Assembly (NCBI RefSeq): GCF_000214725.1
Contig: NC_015574.1
Span: 1,128,001-1,192,000, forward strand
Length of the DNA: 64,000 nt
Origin: Methanobacterium paludis
Lineage (GTDB): Archaea > Methanobacteriota > Methanobacteria > Methanobacteriales > Methanobacteriaceae
Reading direction: 5' to 3'
Shown here: one piece after another, positions 35,540-44,110 of the stretch
Layout of the letters: each line of letters begins with the position of its first letter
How positions within the stretch are numbered: the stretch's first letter is position 1
The notes under the pieces: generated by a model
What the model was told of the DNA's origin: nothing
Database searches by the model: none
Seen by the model: the letters and a program-made list of their open reading frames with translations, nothing else
Translations under genes and position numbers: made by a program

Positions 35540-36241
35540 ATGACAGGGAAAAGAGCAGAAAAGATAGTAATGATATACAAGAAACTCTACGATCTCTACG
35601 GCCCTCAGGGATGGTGGCCATTAATGAGTCATGATGGCACAAACCCAACAAAAACGGGTTCTGTAAGGGGATACCACCCTGAAAACTATGAATTACCCCG
35701 AAGTGAAGATGAAATTTATGAAATTATATTGGGAGCTATTTTAACCCAGAACACAGCCTGGACATCGGCTGAACAGGCCTTGTTAAACTTGAAAAAATTA
35801 GATGTTGTTTCTCCTCAAAAACTTCTAAAAATTGATGATAACATCTTAAAAGAAGCCATAAGATGTGCAGGATTTTTAAATCAGAAGGCTGTTTACCTTA
35901 AAGAAATTACCAAATTTTTCACATCATTGAAAGGGAGAACCCCTGAAAGAAAGGAATTGTTAGCTGTTAAAGGAGTTGGAAACGAAACTGCCGATTCAAT
36001 TCTTCTTTATGCATTTAAACAACCTGAATTTGTAGTGGATGCCTACACTAAAAGGATATTTTCACACTTGGGAATTGTGAAGGATAATGCAAATTATATG
36101 GATATAAAAAAGTTTTTTGAGTCCAGTTTACCACGGGATACAGCTATGTACCAGGAATATCACGCCCTGATTGTGGAACATGCCAAACATTACTATAAAA
36201 AGAAGCCTTATGGTGTGGGGGATCCTTTGAAAGATTTGTAG
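35540..36241 (+). CDS. HhH-GPD base-excision glycosylase (MagIII-like, COG2231)
   Basis: DNA glycosylase of the endonuclease III superfamily, 233 aa. GAILTQNTAWTSAEQALLNL is the substrate-pocket region, LLAVKGVGNETADSILLYAF the helix-hairpin-helix, and FVVDAYTKRIFSHLG carries the catalytic Asp. The Lys of the hairpin that makes EndoIII a lyase is replaced (GNETAD), and the C-terminal [4Fe-4S] cysteines are absent. Both features fit the MagIII-type 3-methyladenine glycosylases (COG2231) rather than EndoIII. No ribosome binding site; the TATA-like box ~25 bp upstream suggests leaderless translation. Confidence 0.85.
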   Translation: MTGKRAEKIVMIYKKLYDLYGPQGWWPLMSHDGTNPTKTGSVRGYHPENYELPRSEDEIYEIILGAILTQNTAWTSAEQALLNLKKLDVVSPQKLLKIDDNILKEAIRCAGFLNQKAVYLKEITKFFTSLKGRTPERKELLAVKGVGNETADSILLYAFKQPEFVVDAYTKRIFSHLGIVKDNANYMDIKKFFESSLPRDTAMYQEYHALIVEHAKHYYKKKPYGVGDPLKDL

Positions 36242-36422
36242 GTGTATTGATTTACTCAAGAATCTGATTCTGTTAAAAGTTCTGATTTTTGTTTTTTTGT
36301 TGAATTTTTTAGTTATTTTGCATCTAAAACTACATATTTTTAAGTTATTTAAACCAATATTAAATAAAATAATATTTCACTATGAAATAATTATCCATTC
36401 AGATTTAGTTTTAGGTGATAAA

Positions 36423-37394
36423 ATGGAATTTCCAATTACAAGAATGCGAAGATTAAGGAAAACTCCCCAGATAAGAAATATACTGAGTGAAACAAAGTTA
36501 AATCCTGAAGATTTTATATACCCAATGTACGTAAAGGAGGGGCTGGCTGACGGGCATGCAGAACATATAAGCACCATGCCTGGACAGTACAGGTATTCTA
36601 TCAATGATGCCGTGGAAAAGGCCAGAGAACTTGAGGATATAGGACTATCTTCCATAATGATCTTTGGACTGCCACTTGAAAAGGATGAGAAAGGTTCTCA
36701 AGCCTACAACAAGGATGGAATTGTTCAACAGGCAGTGCGCCGCATGAAGGAAGAAACAGACCTTATTGTTATGACGGATGTCTGCATGTGTCAGTACACA
36801 TCCCATGGCCACTGTGGAATGGTTAAAGATGATAAAATCCTTAATGATGAAAGCCTGAATTACATCTCAAAAATTGCTTTAAGTCACGCAGAAGCTGGAG
36901 CTGATGTTGTGGCTCCATCAGATATGATGGATGGTAGAGTTGGTGCTATAAGGAAAACACTGGATTTGAATGGTTACTATGACACAATCATAATGGCTTA
37001 CTCTGCAAAATATGCTTCTTCATTTTATGCCCCATTCAGGGAGGCAGCATCTTCTGCCCCAGGTTTTGGTGACAGGAAAACTTATCAAATGGATCCCTCA
37101 AACCTTCTGGAAGCCTTAAGGGAAGTTGAACTTGACATAGGGGAAGGTGCTGATATAGTGATGGTGAAACCCGCCATGCCTTACCTTGACGTCTTAAAAG
37201 CTGTAAAAGATGAATTTAAAATGCCTACAGCAGCTTACCAGGTAAGCGGTGAATATTCAATGTTAAAAGCTGGAATAGATGCAGGTTACATAACTGAAGA
37301 TTCCATATATGAATCGTTGTTATCCATAAAAAGGGCGGGTGCAGACCTTATAATCACCTACTTTGCACCTGAATTTTTAGAGGGGAAAATTTAG
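36423..37394 (+). CDS. hemB: Porphobilinogen synthase (delta-aminolevulinate dehydratase)
   Basis: Condenses two 5-aminolevulinate molecules to porphobilinogen, needed for the corrinoid and F430 cofactors; 323 aa. The start MEFPITRMRRLRKTPQIR at 36423, behind GGTGAT, is the family start; an ATG at 36297 is in frame but adds 42 non-homologous residues. The zinc-site cysteines are in DVCMCQYTSHGHCG. The first Schiff-base Lys is in MAYSAKYASSFYAPFREAA and the second in MVKPAMPYLDVL. Single gene; the CitG-like gene follows 160 bp on. Confidence 0.96.
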   Translation: MEFPITRMRRLRKTPQIRNILSETKLNPEDFIYPMYVKEGLADGHAEHISTMPGQYRYSINDAVEKARELEDIGLSSIMIFGLPLEKDEKGSQAYNKDGIVQQAVRRMKEETDLIVMTDVCMCQYTSHGHCGMVKDDKILNDESLNYISKIALSHAEAGADVVAPSDMMDGRVGAIRKTLDLNGYYDTIIMAYSAKYASSFYAPFREAASSAPGFGDRKTYQMDPSNLLEALREVELDIGEGADIVMVKPAMPYLDVLKAVKDEFKMPTAAYQVSGEYSMLKAGIDAGYITEDSIYESLLSIKRAGADLIITYFAPEFLEGKI

Positions 37395-37554
37395 TTTGTA
37401 TCACCCCTAATCAAAACCTGATTAACATAGGATTAACTGAATTAATCTTTATCAGTAACCAATTAAATCAAAACAGATTAGTCTATAAATTAGACCAACC
37501 CTTAATTTATTATACAAAATACATTATTAAATTCATAGAAAAGGAGAAGTAAAA

Positions 37555-38574
37555 GTGGATCCAAATTTTGTTGCAAAAACAGCTCAAATTGCATCGGTTC
37601 TTGAAGTTAGTGGACATCCAAAGCCGGGAAACGTACATAGGACCCATGATTTTGATGATATGGTCTTTGAAGACTTTCTTATAAGTGGCGTTGTAATTGG
37701 AGATACAATGAAAAAAGCCGCAAAAATAGGGCTTAAATACAAAGATAATCCTGAATCTTTCCATAAAATTAAATTAGGAAAACTTATAAAAACCGCAGTT
37801 ATTGAAACCAACAAATGGATTGCAAACAACACAAATCTTGGTATTGTGATGCTCCTTACACCAATATCAGCTGCAGCAGGAATGATTGGTAGTTTAGAAG
37901 ATTTAAACGAAGACACTGATAAAAGCTGTTCAAATAGCAGTAAAAACTGCTCAAATAATAGCATTGGTAAAGGCTGTTCAAAAGAGACAGATATAACTAA
38001 TTTAAGGAAAAATATCGGTTTAATAATGGATTCAACAACCTCCGATGATGCTGTAAACCTCTATGATGCCATAAATATTGCTGATGCTGGTGGAATGGGC
38101 GAACGGGATGAACTTGACGTTGGAAGTGATGCTGCAAAAGACGAGCTCATTGAAAAGGACATCAACATGTTTGATGTTCTCGATATATCCGCCGAGTGGG
38201 ATATGCTCTCATACGAACTTACAAACAAAATGCCAGTAACATTTGAAACGGGCTTTCCAGTTTTCAGGTCCGTTAAATCTGATTATGATATAAACAAGGC
38301 CACAGTTCAAACATTTCTCACCATACTATCAAAATATCCGGACACTCTTATCTCCAGAAAATACGGTGAAGAGAAAGCAAAAGCTGTTTCAAAGGGTGCA
38401 CAAGCTGTGCTGAATAACGGGGGAATTTTAGCAGATGGGCTTGGACTCGTTGAAAGATTTGATGATAAACTCGTAAAAAACAAATTAAATCCTGGCACAA
38501 CAGCCGATTTAACAGCTTCATCAATAATGGTGGCCCTTCTGGATGAATTTGAAATTTATAATCGGGTTATATAA
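37555..38574 (+). CDS. Triphosphoribosyl-dephospho-CoA synthase-like protein (COG1767)
   Basis: 339 aa, CitG/MdcB-like. Family segments are VSGHPKPGNVHRTHDFDD near the start, NTNLGIVMLLTPISAAAG in the middle and FPVFRSVKSDYDINKATVQT later. Bacterial relatives make the prosthetic group of citrate or malonate lyase, but methanogens lack these lyases, so the substrate here is unknown. A Ser/Asn/Lys-rich insert with three Cys (about residues 122-145, with KSCSNSSKNCSNNS) splits the domain and is unusual. GTG start after AAGGAG. It follows hemB on the same strand. Confidence 0.8.
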   Translation: MDPNFVAKTAQIASVLEVSGHPKPGNVHRTHDFDDMVFEDFLISGVVIGDTMKKAAKIGLKYKDNPESFHKIKLGKLIKTAVIETNKWIANNTNLGIVMLLTPISAAAGMIGSLEDLNEDTDKSCSNSSKNCSNNSIGKGCSKETDITNLRKNIGLIMDSTTSDDAVNLYDAINIADAGGMGERDELDVGSDAAKDELIEKDINMFDVLDISAEWDMLSYELTNKMPVTFETGFPVFRSVKSDYDINKATVQTFLTILSKYPDTLISRKYGEEKAKAVSKGAQAVLNNGGILADGLGLVERFDDKLVKNKLNPGTTADLTASSIMVALLDEFEIYNRVI

Positions 38575-38717
38575 TTTTAAGAATACTTCAAGGGTTAATG
38601 GTCTTAGAGTCTTTTTACGTTAACAAAATTCATCGACCCTAAAATCAATATTTTTTAAAGGTTGAACAATAATTATTTTTAAACAAGGACGTTAAATTAA
38701 AAGTGAGGATAAATAGC

Positions 38718-40262
38718 ATGCAGCTTCAAAAAATTATCAATGAATTACACATTTACGAAAAAAAAATATTAAAGGTTCTTGAAGCTTCAGATGGTGAAGT
38801 ATCACCTGAGGACGTTTGTGAAGCTCAAGATATGAATATCAAATCTGTGATGAGTTCGGCAGGTTCTCTGGCCTCAAAGGATATTATAGAAGTCCAGAAG
38901 GATGTTGAGGAGTTTGTAGATCTGACTGATATTGGCAGAGAATATGCAGCAGATGGACTGCCTGAAAAGAGAATGTTGAAAGCCTTAAATGAATATGAAA
39001 CAATTCATATGAAGGATATGGCTCAAAAATCAGGTGTTGATCCAGCTGAAGTTAAAATAGCAATTGGATGGCTTCTTAAAAAACATTGGGCCACAATTGA
39101 CAAGGGAAATATTATCATAACTGAGGAAGGCAGGAATGCTGTATCATTGGAGGACAATGACGAGGTCCTTTTAAAACTCATCCTTGAAAGGGGACAGCTG
39201 CCAATTGAAGATCTCTCACAGGATCTTAAAACATCTTTCAAAAACCTAAAGAAGAGAAAAAACATCATAAAGATTAATAAAAAAACCACCCACACCCTGA
39301 AAATAACAGGAAAAGGAAAAGAACTTCTTGATATTGGTATTGAACTGAAAGAAGAAGCAACTCAGCTCACACATGAGCAGTTGAAAACAGGGTCATGGAA
39401 ATCACTGCATTACAGGGGTTACGATATAAATGCAGAGCATCCTGAGACATTTCCGGGCAAGATACATCCACTTCAAACGATAATTGATGAGATAAGGGGA
39501 ATCTTCCTTAACATGGGCTTCACAGAGGCCAGTGGAAACATTTTGGAATCTGCATTTTGGAACTTTGACTGCCTCTTCCAGCCTCAGGACCATGCAGCAA
39601 GGGAAATGCAGGACACCTTTTACGTTAAAAACCCTCAAAATGCAAAGTTACCATCAGATGAGCTTGTTCGAAGGGTTTCAAGGGTTCATGAAAATGGAGG
39701 AGACACAGGTTCTGAAGGATGGCAGTACCCATGGAACATCGATGTTGCAAGGCAATCAGTTCTACGTACACATACAACATGTGTATCCGCACGCTATTTA
39801 GCTGAAAACAAACCTCCACTCAAGATGTTTTCTATTGGAAGGGTCTTCAGAAGAGAAACCATAAACTACAAACACCTTCCTGAGTTCCATCAGGTTGAAG
39901 GAATTGTAGCAGGTGAAGATATAAACTTTAAAAACCTTTTAGGAATACTTAAAGAATTTTACCGTAAATTAGGTTTTAAAGTTAGATTTAGACCGGCATA
40001 CTTCCCTTACACATACCTTTCTACAGAGTGTGAGATTTATTTACCTGAAAAGAAGAGTTGGATAGAGCTTGGAGGGTCTGGTATGTTCAGACCAGAGGTT
40101 TTAGAACCTTTAGGAATTGAAACACCTGCACTGGCATTTGGTCTTGGAATAGAAAGGTTAGCCATGATAAGATATGGAATCAGCGATATAAGAATGCTTT
40201 ACAAGAGCGACATAGGCTGGCTTAGAAGACTGCCTGTTGTGCAGGGTGTGAAACTGGATTAA
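38718..40262 (+). CDS. pheS: Phenylalanine--tRNA ligase alpha subunit
   Basis: Catalytic subunit of archaeal PheRS, about 514 aa. An N-terminal helix-turn-helix-rich part (residues 1-200: three winged-helix-like repeats, as in archaeal and eukaryotic PheS) precedes the class II catalytic core. Motif 2 is FSIGRVFRRETINYKHLPEF and motif 3 is FGLGIERLAMIRYG; ESAFWNFDCLFQPQDHAARE and RTHTTCVSARYL are typical. I start at ATG 38718, with GTGAGG about nine bases upstream, rather than at the GTG at 38703. The beta subunit gene is not in the window. Confidence 0.97.
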   Translation: MQLQKIINELHIYEKKILKVLEASDGEVSPEDVCEAQDMNIKSVMSSAGSLASKDIIEVQKDVEEFVDLTDIGREYAADGLPEKRMLKALNEYETIHMKDMAQKSGVDPAEVKIAIGWLLKKHWATIDKGNIIITEEGRNAVSLEDNDEVLLKLILERGQLPIEDLSQDLKTSFKNLKKRKNIIKINKKTTHTLKITGKGKELLDIGIELKEEATQLTHEQLKTGSWKSLHYRGYDINAEHPETFPGKIHPLQTIIDEIRGIFLNMGFTEASGNILESAFWNFDCLFQPQDHAAREMQDTFYVKNPQNAKLPSDELVRRVSRVHENGGDTGSEGWQYPWNIDVARQSVLRTHTTCVSARYLAENKPPLKMFSIGRVFRRETINYKHLPEFHQVEGIVAGEDINFKNLLGILKEFYRKLGFKVRFRPAYFPYTYLSTECEIYLPEKKSWIELGGSGMFRPEVLEPLGIETPALAFGLGIERLAMIRYGISDIRMLYKSDIGWLRRLPVVQGVKLD

Positions 40263-40355
40263 TGGTTTCACCAGTTTTTGTTTTTTTACCATTACTATAC
40301 TTTTTTTTGCATTGTTGTTACATTGAAATGAAAAGGGGAAATATATTATTTTATC

Positions 40356-40742
40356 ATGTTAAAAGGAAAAGTGGTTAATATGAGGGAACATATGTTATCG
40401 TTAATTTTAAGTATAGTTATTTTTATTTTGTTTTTGTTAATTTGGTTAATTGAGCCTTTTTTAACATATTTAGGGATTGCTTTTGTTATAGTTCCTTTTA
40501 TTTTATTTAATAAATATAGAGTTAAGAAATCAGATTATGTAAATTTTTATTTCAATTATTTTTTTATATTATTTTGTCAAGGTACTGTTTTGTTTGTAGT
40601 TTATCAGAACATTAAATTTTTTGCTTCAAATTTAATGGGTTTTATTACTTTATGTTTAATGAGTGGATGTTTTGTTGGATTTATACTTTATTTCATTCAA
40701 TTATATTGTCACGCGGACAAGTCACAGATAATCACATGGTAA
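40356..40742 (+). CDS. Hypothetical four-helix membrane protein
   Basis: 128 aa, not recognised. Four predicted transmembrane helices (about 13-30, 34-54, 65-85, 92-115) with short loops and a Cys/His-containing end (YCHADKSQIITW). Codon use is more extreme in A and T than in its neighbours, and no homologous family comes to mind, so it may be an orphan or recent acquisition. An internal ATG at 40380 (MREHMLSL) is an alternative start. A TATA-like ATATATTATTTTA just upstream suggests a very short leader. Moderate confidence that it is a gene. Confidence 0.5.
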   Translation: MLKGKVVNMREHMLSLILSIVIFILFLLIWLIEPFLTYLGIAFVIVPFILFNKYRVKKSDYVNFYFNYFFILFCQGTVLFVVYQNIKFFASNLMGFITLCLMSGCFVGFILYFIQLYCHADKSQIITW

Positions 40743-40859
40743 CTGAAAATGATGTTAGGAGTTTCAAACTAGTTGGAAAATAAATCTTAAAAAAGTGTTT
40801 ATCTGTAGAACTCCCTAAATTTTAAACACTTAAATAATACATTTTTATCCAAAAAATAA

Positions 40860-41528
40860 TCATATTTTTGTTTTGATGTATGCTCCTATCCATCCACAAA
40901 CAGCTCCATTAATAGCTCCTAATATGGTTAATGGTATTAAATAGAGGAATGAACCTGTAAATAGACTTCCTAAAAAGTAAGAAATAGCACCAGTAACTAC
41001 GGCATTTTTAGTTCCAATCAGTTGGTCGTTAAATAAGTAACCAACAGCTGCTAACAATAGAAAAATTAACAGAGTAAGGATACCTTGTGTAATGGTGAAT
41101 ATTACAGTAATTGCCATTGTTACAGGTATTACTAAAGGCCATCGGATGTTATTGAAATTAAGCTCATTTTTTATAGAATTTATAAGGCCTATGAGGCCTG
41201 TTTCTCTATTATAATGAGTGTTATAATTATTATTCCAATTTTGGGCGTTGTGGATTTTGTATCGGCGGTTATTCCAAAATTGAACTAAACGGGTTTTTAG
41301 ATTCAAATTTCGGATAGAATGCAGGGATTGTATTTTGTTTCTTAGAATTTCTCTTTTTGTACTTTTTTTCGTGATTTGGGCTTGTTTCCAATTTGGATCA
41401 ACAATGTCCAAATTTTCAACGTATCTTAATTTACCGCCACAATCGCAGTGATCAACAAAATCTTTTGCAGACTCCTCCGATTGCAATTTATAGTAATTCT
41501 TGCATTTACCACATATTAAATAACCCAT
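40860..41528 (-). CDS. Zinc-ribbon membrane protein, DUF5518-like end
   Basis: 222 aa. The N-terminal zinc ribbon has CGKCKNYYKL and CDCGGKLRYVE. A basic, Asn/Gln-rich linker follows (about 45-120, with NWNNNYNTHYNRE). Four transmembrane helices come next (about 125-145, 150-165, 172-192, 198-218); the stretch between has GAISYFLGSLFTGS and GAINGAVCGWIGAYI, Gly-rich helices like the glycine-zipper DUF5518 family of methanogens. That family name is tentative. Such ribbon-plus-membrane proteins are common in Methanobacterium; function unknown. Single gene. Confidence 0.68.
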   Translation of the reverse strand: MGYLICGKCKNYYKLQSEESAKDFVDHCDCGGKLRYVENLDIVDPNWKQAQITKKSTKREILRNKIQSLHSIRNLNLKTRLVQFWNNRRYKIHNAQNWNNNYNTHYNRETGLIGLINSIKNELNFNNIRWPLVIPVTMAITVIFTITQGILTLLIFLLLAAVGYLFNDQLIGTKNAVVTGAISYFLGSLFTGSFLYLIPLTILGAINGAVCGWIGAYIKTKI

Positions 41529-41767
41529 TTAATCACCTGTTGTCTAATAAAAGATTATAAATTTAATTTAAGACTCATCATCTCTTAATTTTTTTTAAAT
41601 TCATCAAACATTACAATGTTTTATGTATTCAAACTGTTGGGATTTAATTGTTTTTAATATCAATACATCTTCATAGTGTTTTGCCAAAACATTTCTGTGA
41701 GATAATCATAATATAACTGGAGAATTTCATTAGTTATGTTTCATCATTTTATCACTAAATAAAGGAT

Positions 41768-43210
41768 TTAAGTGGGTGTTTCACGTTTTAAAAACAGTGA
41801 AAGAACGAAAACCAGCCCGAGCACTACTGCACCTATTAAGAATGCAAAGTCCACACCGGATACCAGTGCTGAGACCTGTTGTGTGGCAGTTGGATTGATG
41901 AGATTTTGGAGGTAGTTGTTCTGGCTGAATGTCATGAAACTGACAAATAATGATGAACCTATTGCACCTCCAATTTGCTGTAAAGATGTCATTATAGCTG
42001 AACCTGAAGCATAATACTTAGAATCCAAGTTTCCCAGGGCATTTGTCTGATTTGGTGACATTAAAAGGGCTGATCCTACATATAAACCACAATTCATAAT
42101 TAACACGATCATAAGGGCAGTTGAAGCAGAAAGGTGCGATAAAAATATCATGGAAATGCACATAAGGGCAAGGCCTGAGCTAATGACAATTCTTGTTCCA
42201 TGTTTGTCATATATATGGCCTGCGAGAAGTGGTAAGAAACAGTTAAAAATACTTCCTGGCAACATTACAAGACTAGCAATTAAAGATGTGGTTCCAATTG
42301 CAGTCTGTAGATATATTGGAAGTATAATTACTACTGCAAAAACAACCATAACATTAATTACATTAATTATTATTCCTATTGTGAAAAAAGGATACTTAAA
42401 AACATGAAGATCCAGTAAAGGATGTTCTAAAGTTAATTGGCGTATTGTAAATAGAATAAGGCTAACTAAGCCTATAAACAAGGGGATAATTACATTTAGA
42501 CTTAATCCATACTCTCCTAGGCCACTAAAACCAGTTATAATTCCACTGAATCCCACAGCAGCTAAGATAACAGATAAAATATCAAGTTTAGGATGTGTAA
42601 TTTCTGTGACGTTCCTTAAAGAAGATAGTCCTAAAATTATTGTAGCTACAAAAAAGACTAAAACCATTAAAAAGAACCAGTGCCAGTCCATAAATCCCAT
42701 AAGGAAGCCCATAAGTACTGGTGCAAACATTGGTGCGGAGAGGACTACGAGAGTCACAAGTCCCATGACTAATCCTCTTTTTTCTTGTGGAATCAATATT
42801 AGCACAGTGTTAAATATTAAGGGCACAAGTATGCCTGTTCCAATTGCCTGTATTACACGTCCAATAAATAAAACTGGAAAATTTGTTGAAATTCCTGATA
42901 TAGTGGTTCCTATAATTAAAAAGATCATTGAGGATATGAATAATTTTCTTGTTGAGAATCGCTGGATAAGAAAGGCACTGATAAGGAATACAATACCTGA
43001 AACAAGAACGTAGATTGTGGTTAACCACTGCACTGTTCCAGCTGAAATATTGTATTGTAACATTATATGGGGAAATGCAATGTTTAATGCAGTTTCATTT
43101 AGCATTGAGAGGAATCCGCCAATCAACAATATGGTTAAAATCCGATAAGTGGTGCTTTTATTGGGTTTACTTTTATTAATAGTGTAATTTTCATTTTGAG
43201 TTGATACCAT
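41768..43210 (-). CDS. DHA2-family (14-helix) MFS drug exporter
   Basis: 480 aa, drug:H+ antiporter type with about 14 transmembrane helices. The conserved N-terminal segment is LSMLNETALNIAFPHIMLQY, and GRVIQAIGTGILVPLIF is motif C-like. EmrB/LmrB-type proteins of this length export multiple drugs. It lies just downstream of the TetR gene, and its upstream region holds two copies of the palindrome TAGACNNGTCTA, so it is very likely repressed by that TetR protein. Ribosome binding site GGAGT. Confidence 0.9.
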   Translation of the reverse strand: MVSTQNENYTINKSKPNKSTTYRILTILLIGGFLSMLNETALNIAFPHIMLQYNISAGTVQWLTTIYVLVSGIVFLISAFLIQRFSTRKLFISSMIFLIIGTTISGISTNFPVLFIGRVIQAIGTGILVPLIFNTVLILIPQEKRGLVMGLVTLVVLSAPMFAPVLMGFLMGFMDWHWFFLMVLVFFVATIILGLSSLRNVTEITHPKLDILSVILAAVGFSGIITGFSGLGEYGLSLNVIIPLFIGLVSLILFTIRQLTLEHPLLDLHVFKYPFFTIGIIINVINVMVVFAVVIILPIYLQTAIGTTSLIASLVMLPGSIFNCFLPLLAGHIYDKHGTRIVISSGLALMCISMIFLSHLSASTALMIVLIMNCGLYVGSALLMSPNQTNALGNLDSKYYASGSAIMTSLQQIGGAIGSSLFVSFMTFSQNNYLQNLINPTATQQVSALVSGVDFAFLIGAVVLGLVFVLSLFLKRETPT

Positions 43211-43228
43211 TTTTAAATACTCCTCTAT

Positions 43229-43240
43229 TAGACCAGTCTA
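43229..43240. promoter_or_regulatory. TetR operator, copy 1 (exporter promoter)
   Basis: Perfect palindrome TAGACCAGTCTA, 18 bp before the exporter start. On the transcribed (minus) strand it is directly preceded by TTATATAG, so the operator touches a TATA-like box. It matches, as I recall it, the LmrA/QdoR box of Bacillus (TAGACC-GTCTA). Confidence 0.75.
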
Positions 43241-43290
43241 TATAATAACTCAGCGCATTTTTTGACTCATTTTAGAAACGGCATTATAAT

Positions 43291-43302
43291 TAGACGGGTC
43301 TA
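43291..43302. promoter_or_regulatory. TetR operator, copy 2 (exporter promoter)
   Basis: Perfect palindrome TAGACGGGTCTA, 62 bp from copy 1 (about six helical turns), with TATTATGT just upstream on the minus strand. It lies between the exporter start and the TetR stop. Confidence 0.72.
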
Positions 43303-43349
43303 CATAATATTTAATTAAAAAAAATCATTAAAAAAAGCTTCAATGATCC

Positions 43350-43952
43350 TTAGTTCTTATTTTTTAGTCTTAATATGGATGGAATGGTTTCTGCAACCTC
43401 AAAAAAGGGTACATCACTTTTTTTGGTCAGTGACATGACTATGGCTCCTTCAATCATGGATTGAATTACCATACTTAATTTTTGGGCTTCTTGTCTTGTG
43501 AAACCTCCCTGGATCAGTTTTTCAGCATAAACATTCTGCCACGCATCAAAAGCAGATTCACAGGCTTTCCTTAAATTTTCATTGCTTGAAGATGTTTCAA
43601 GTGCAACTAGATTAACGGAAACCTTTTTAGTACTTTTAAAGGAGATTTTCTCGTTTTCTTCCATATCAATGAAATCTGCCATCTCTTGAATGGCATTTTT
43701 AATGGATTCAGCAGGATCCTCAATCATTGAAAGCCTTTTCCTTATGGTCTCTTCAACAAAGACCTTGGTTAACTCAATAGATTCTAGGGCCAATTCTTCC
43801 TTTCCATTTGGAAAATAATAGTACAAGGAACCTTTAGGTGCATTGCTTTCCCTCAGAATCTCATTCAATCCTGTGGCATGATACCCCTTCAACTGAAAAA
43901 GGCGTGTTGCAGCCCTAACTATCCTATCCCTTGTGTTAATCTCTTCATCCAT
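43350..43952 (-). CDS. TetR/AcrR family repressor, LmrA/YxaF type
   Basis: 200 aa. The N-terminal TetR helix-turn-helix spans about residues 8-52 (RDRIVRAATRLFQLKGYHAT, GLNEILRESNAPKGSLYYYF). The C-terminal ligand-binding part (60-190) looks like the LmrA/YxaF branch. It lies between two drug exporter genes, all on the minus strand. A near-copy of the operator (43973-43984) sits 21 bp before its start and two perfect copies lie in front of the exporter downstream, so it should repress itself and that exporter until a drug binds. Likely of bacterial origin. Confidence 0.9.
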   Translation of the reverse strand: MDEEINTRDRIVRAATRLFQLKGYHATGLNEILRESNAPKGSLYYYFPNGKEELALESIELTKVFVEETIRKRLSMIEDPAESIKNAIQEMADFIDMEENEKISFKSTKKVSVNLVALETSSSNENLRKACESAFDAWQNVYAEKLIQGGFTRQEAQKLSMVIQSMIEGAIVMSLTKKSDVPFFEVAETIPSILRLKNKN

Positions 43953-43972
43953 ATTACCAAAACCAAATTATA

Positions 43973-43984
43973 ATGACTGGTCTA
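43973..43984. promoter_or_regulatory. TetR operator, copy 3 (autoregulation)
   Basis: ATGACTGGTCTA, matching the palindrome TAGACNNGTCTA at 8 of 10 defined positions, 21 bp before the TetR start. On the minus strand it is preceded by ATTATA, as in copy 1, so repressor binding would block its own promoter. Confidence 0.65.
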
Positions 43985-44110
43985 TATAATCATATTAATG
44001 TAACTAAATCTTCCTATTTAAATATAACTGAAATAAATTTTTAAAGCAAATTGTTAACGTTAAAAGACGTATCATATTTAAAATTATTATTAGTACCTTC
44101 CAAGTTTCAT

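Noticed and set aside
36297..36422. 42-residue N-terminal extension of HemB
   Set aside because: A GGTGAT ribosome binding site precedes the ATG at 36423, which gives the family start; the extension is hydrophobic, AT-rich and unlike HemB.
37481..37495. GTCTA-TAAAT-TAGAC inverted repeat before the CitG-like gene, seemingly like the TetR operator
   Set aside because: The half-sites are in the opposite order to TAGACNNGTCTA and the spacer differs, so it is not the same operator; probably a chance dyad around a TATA-like sequence.
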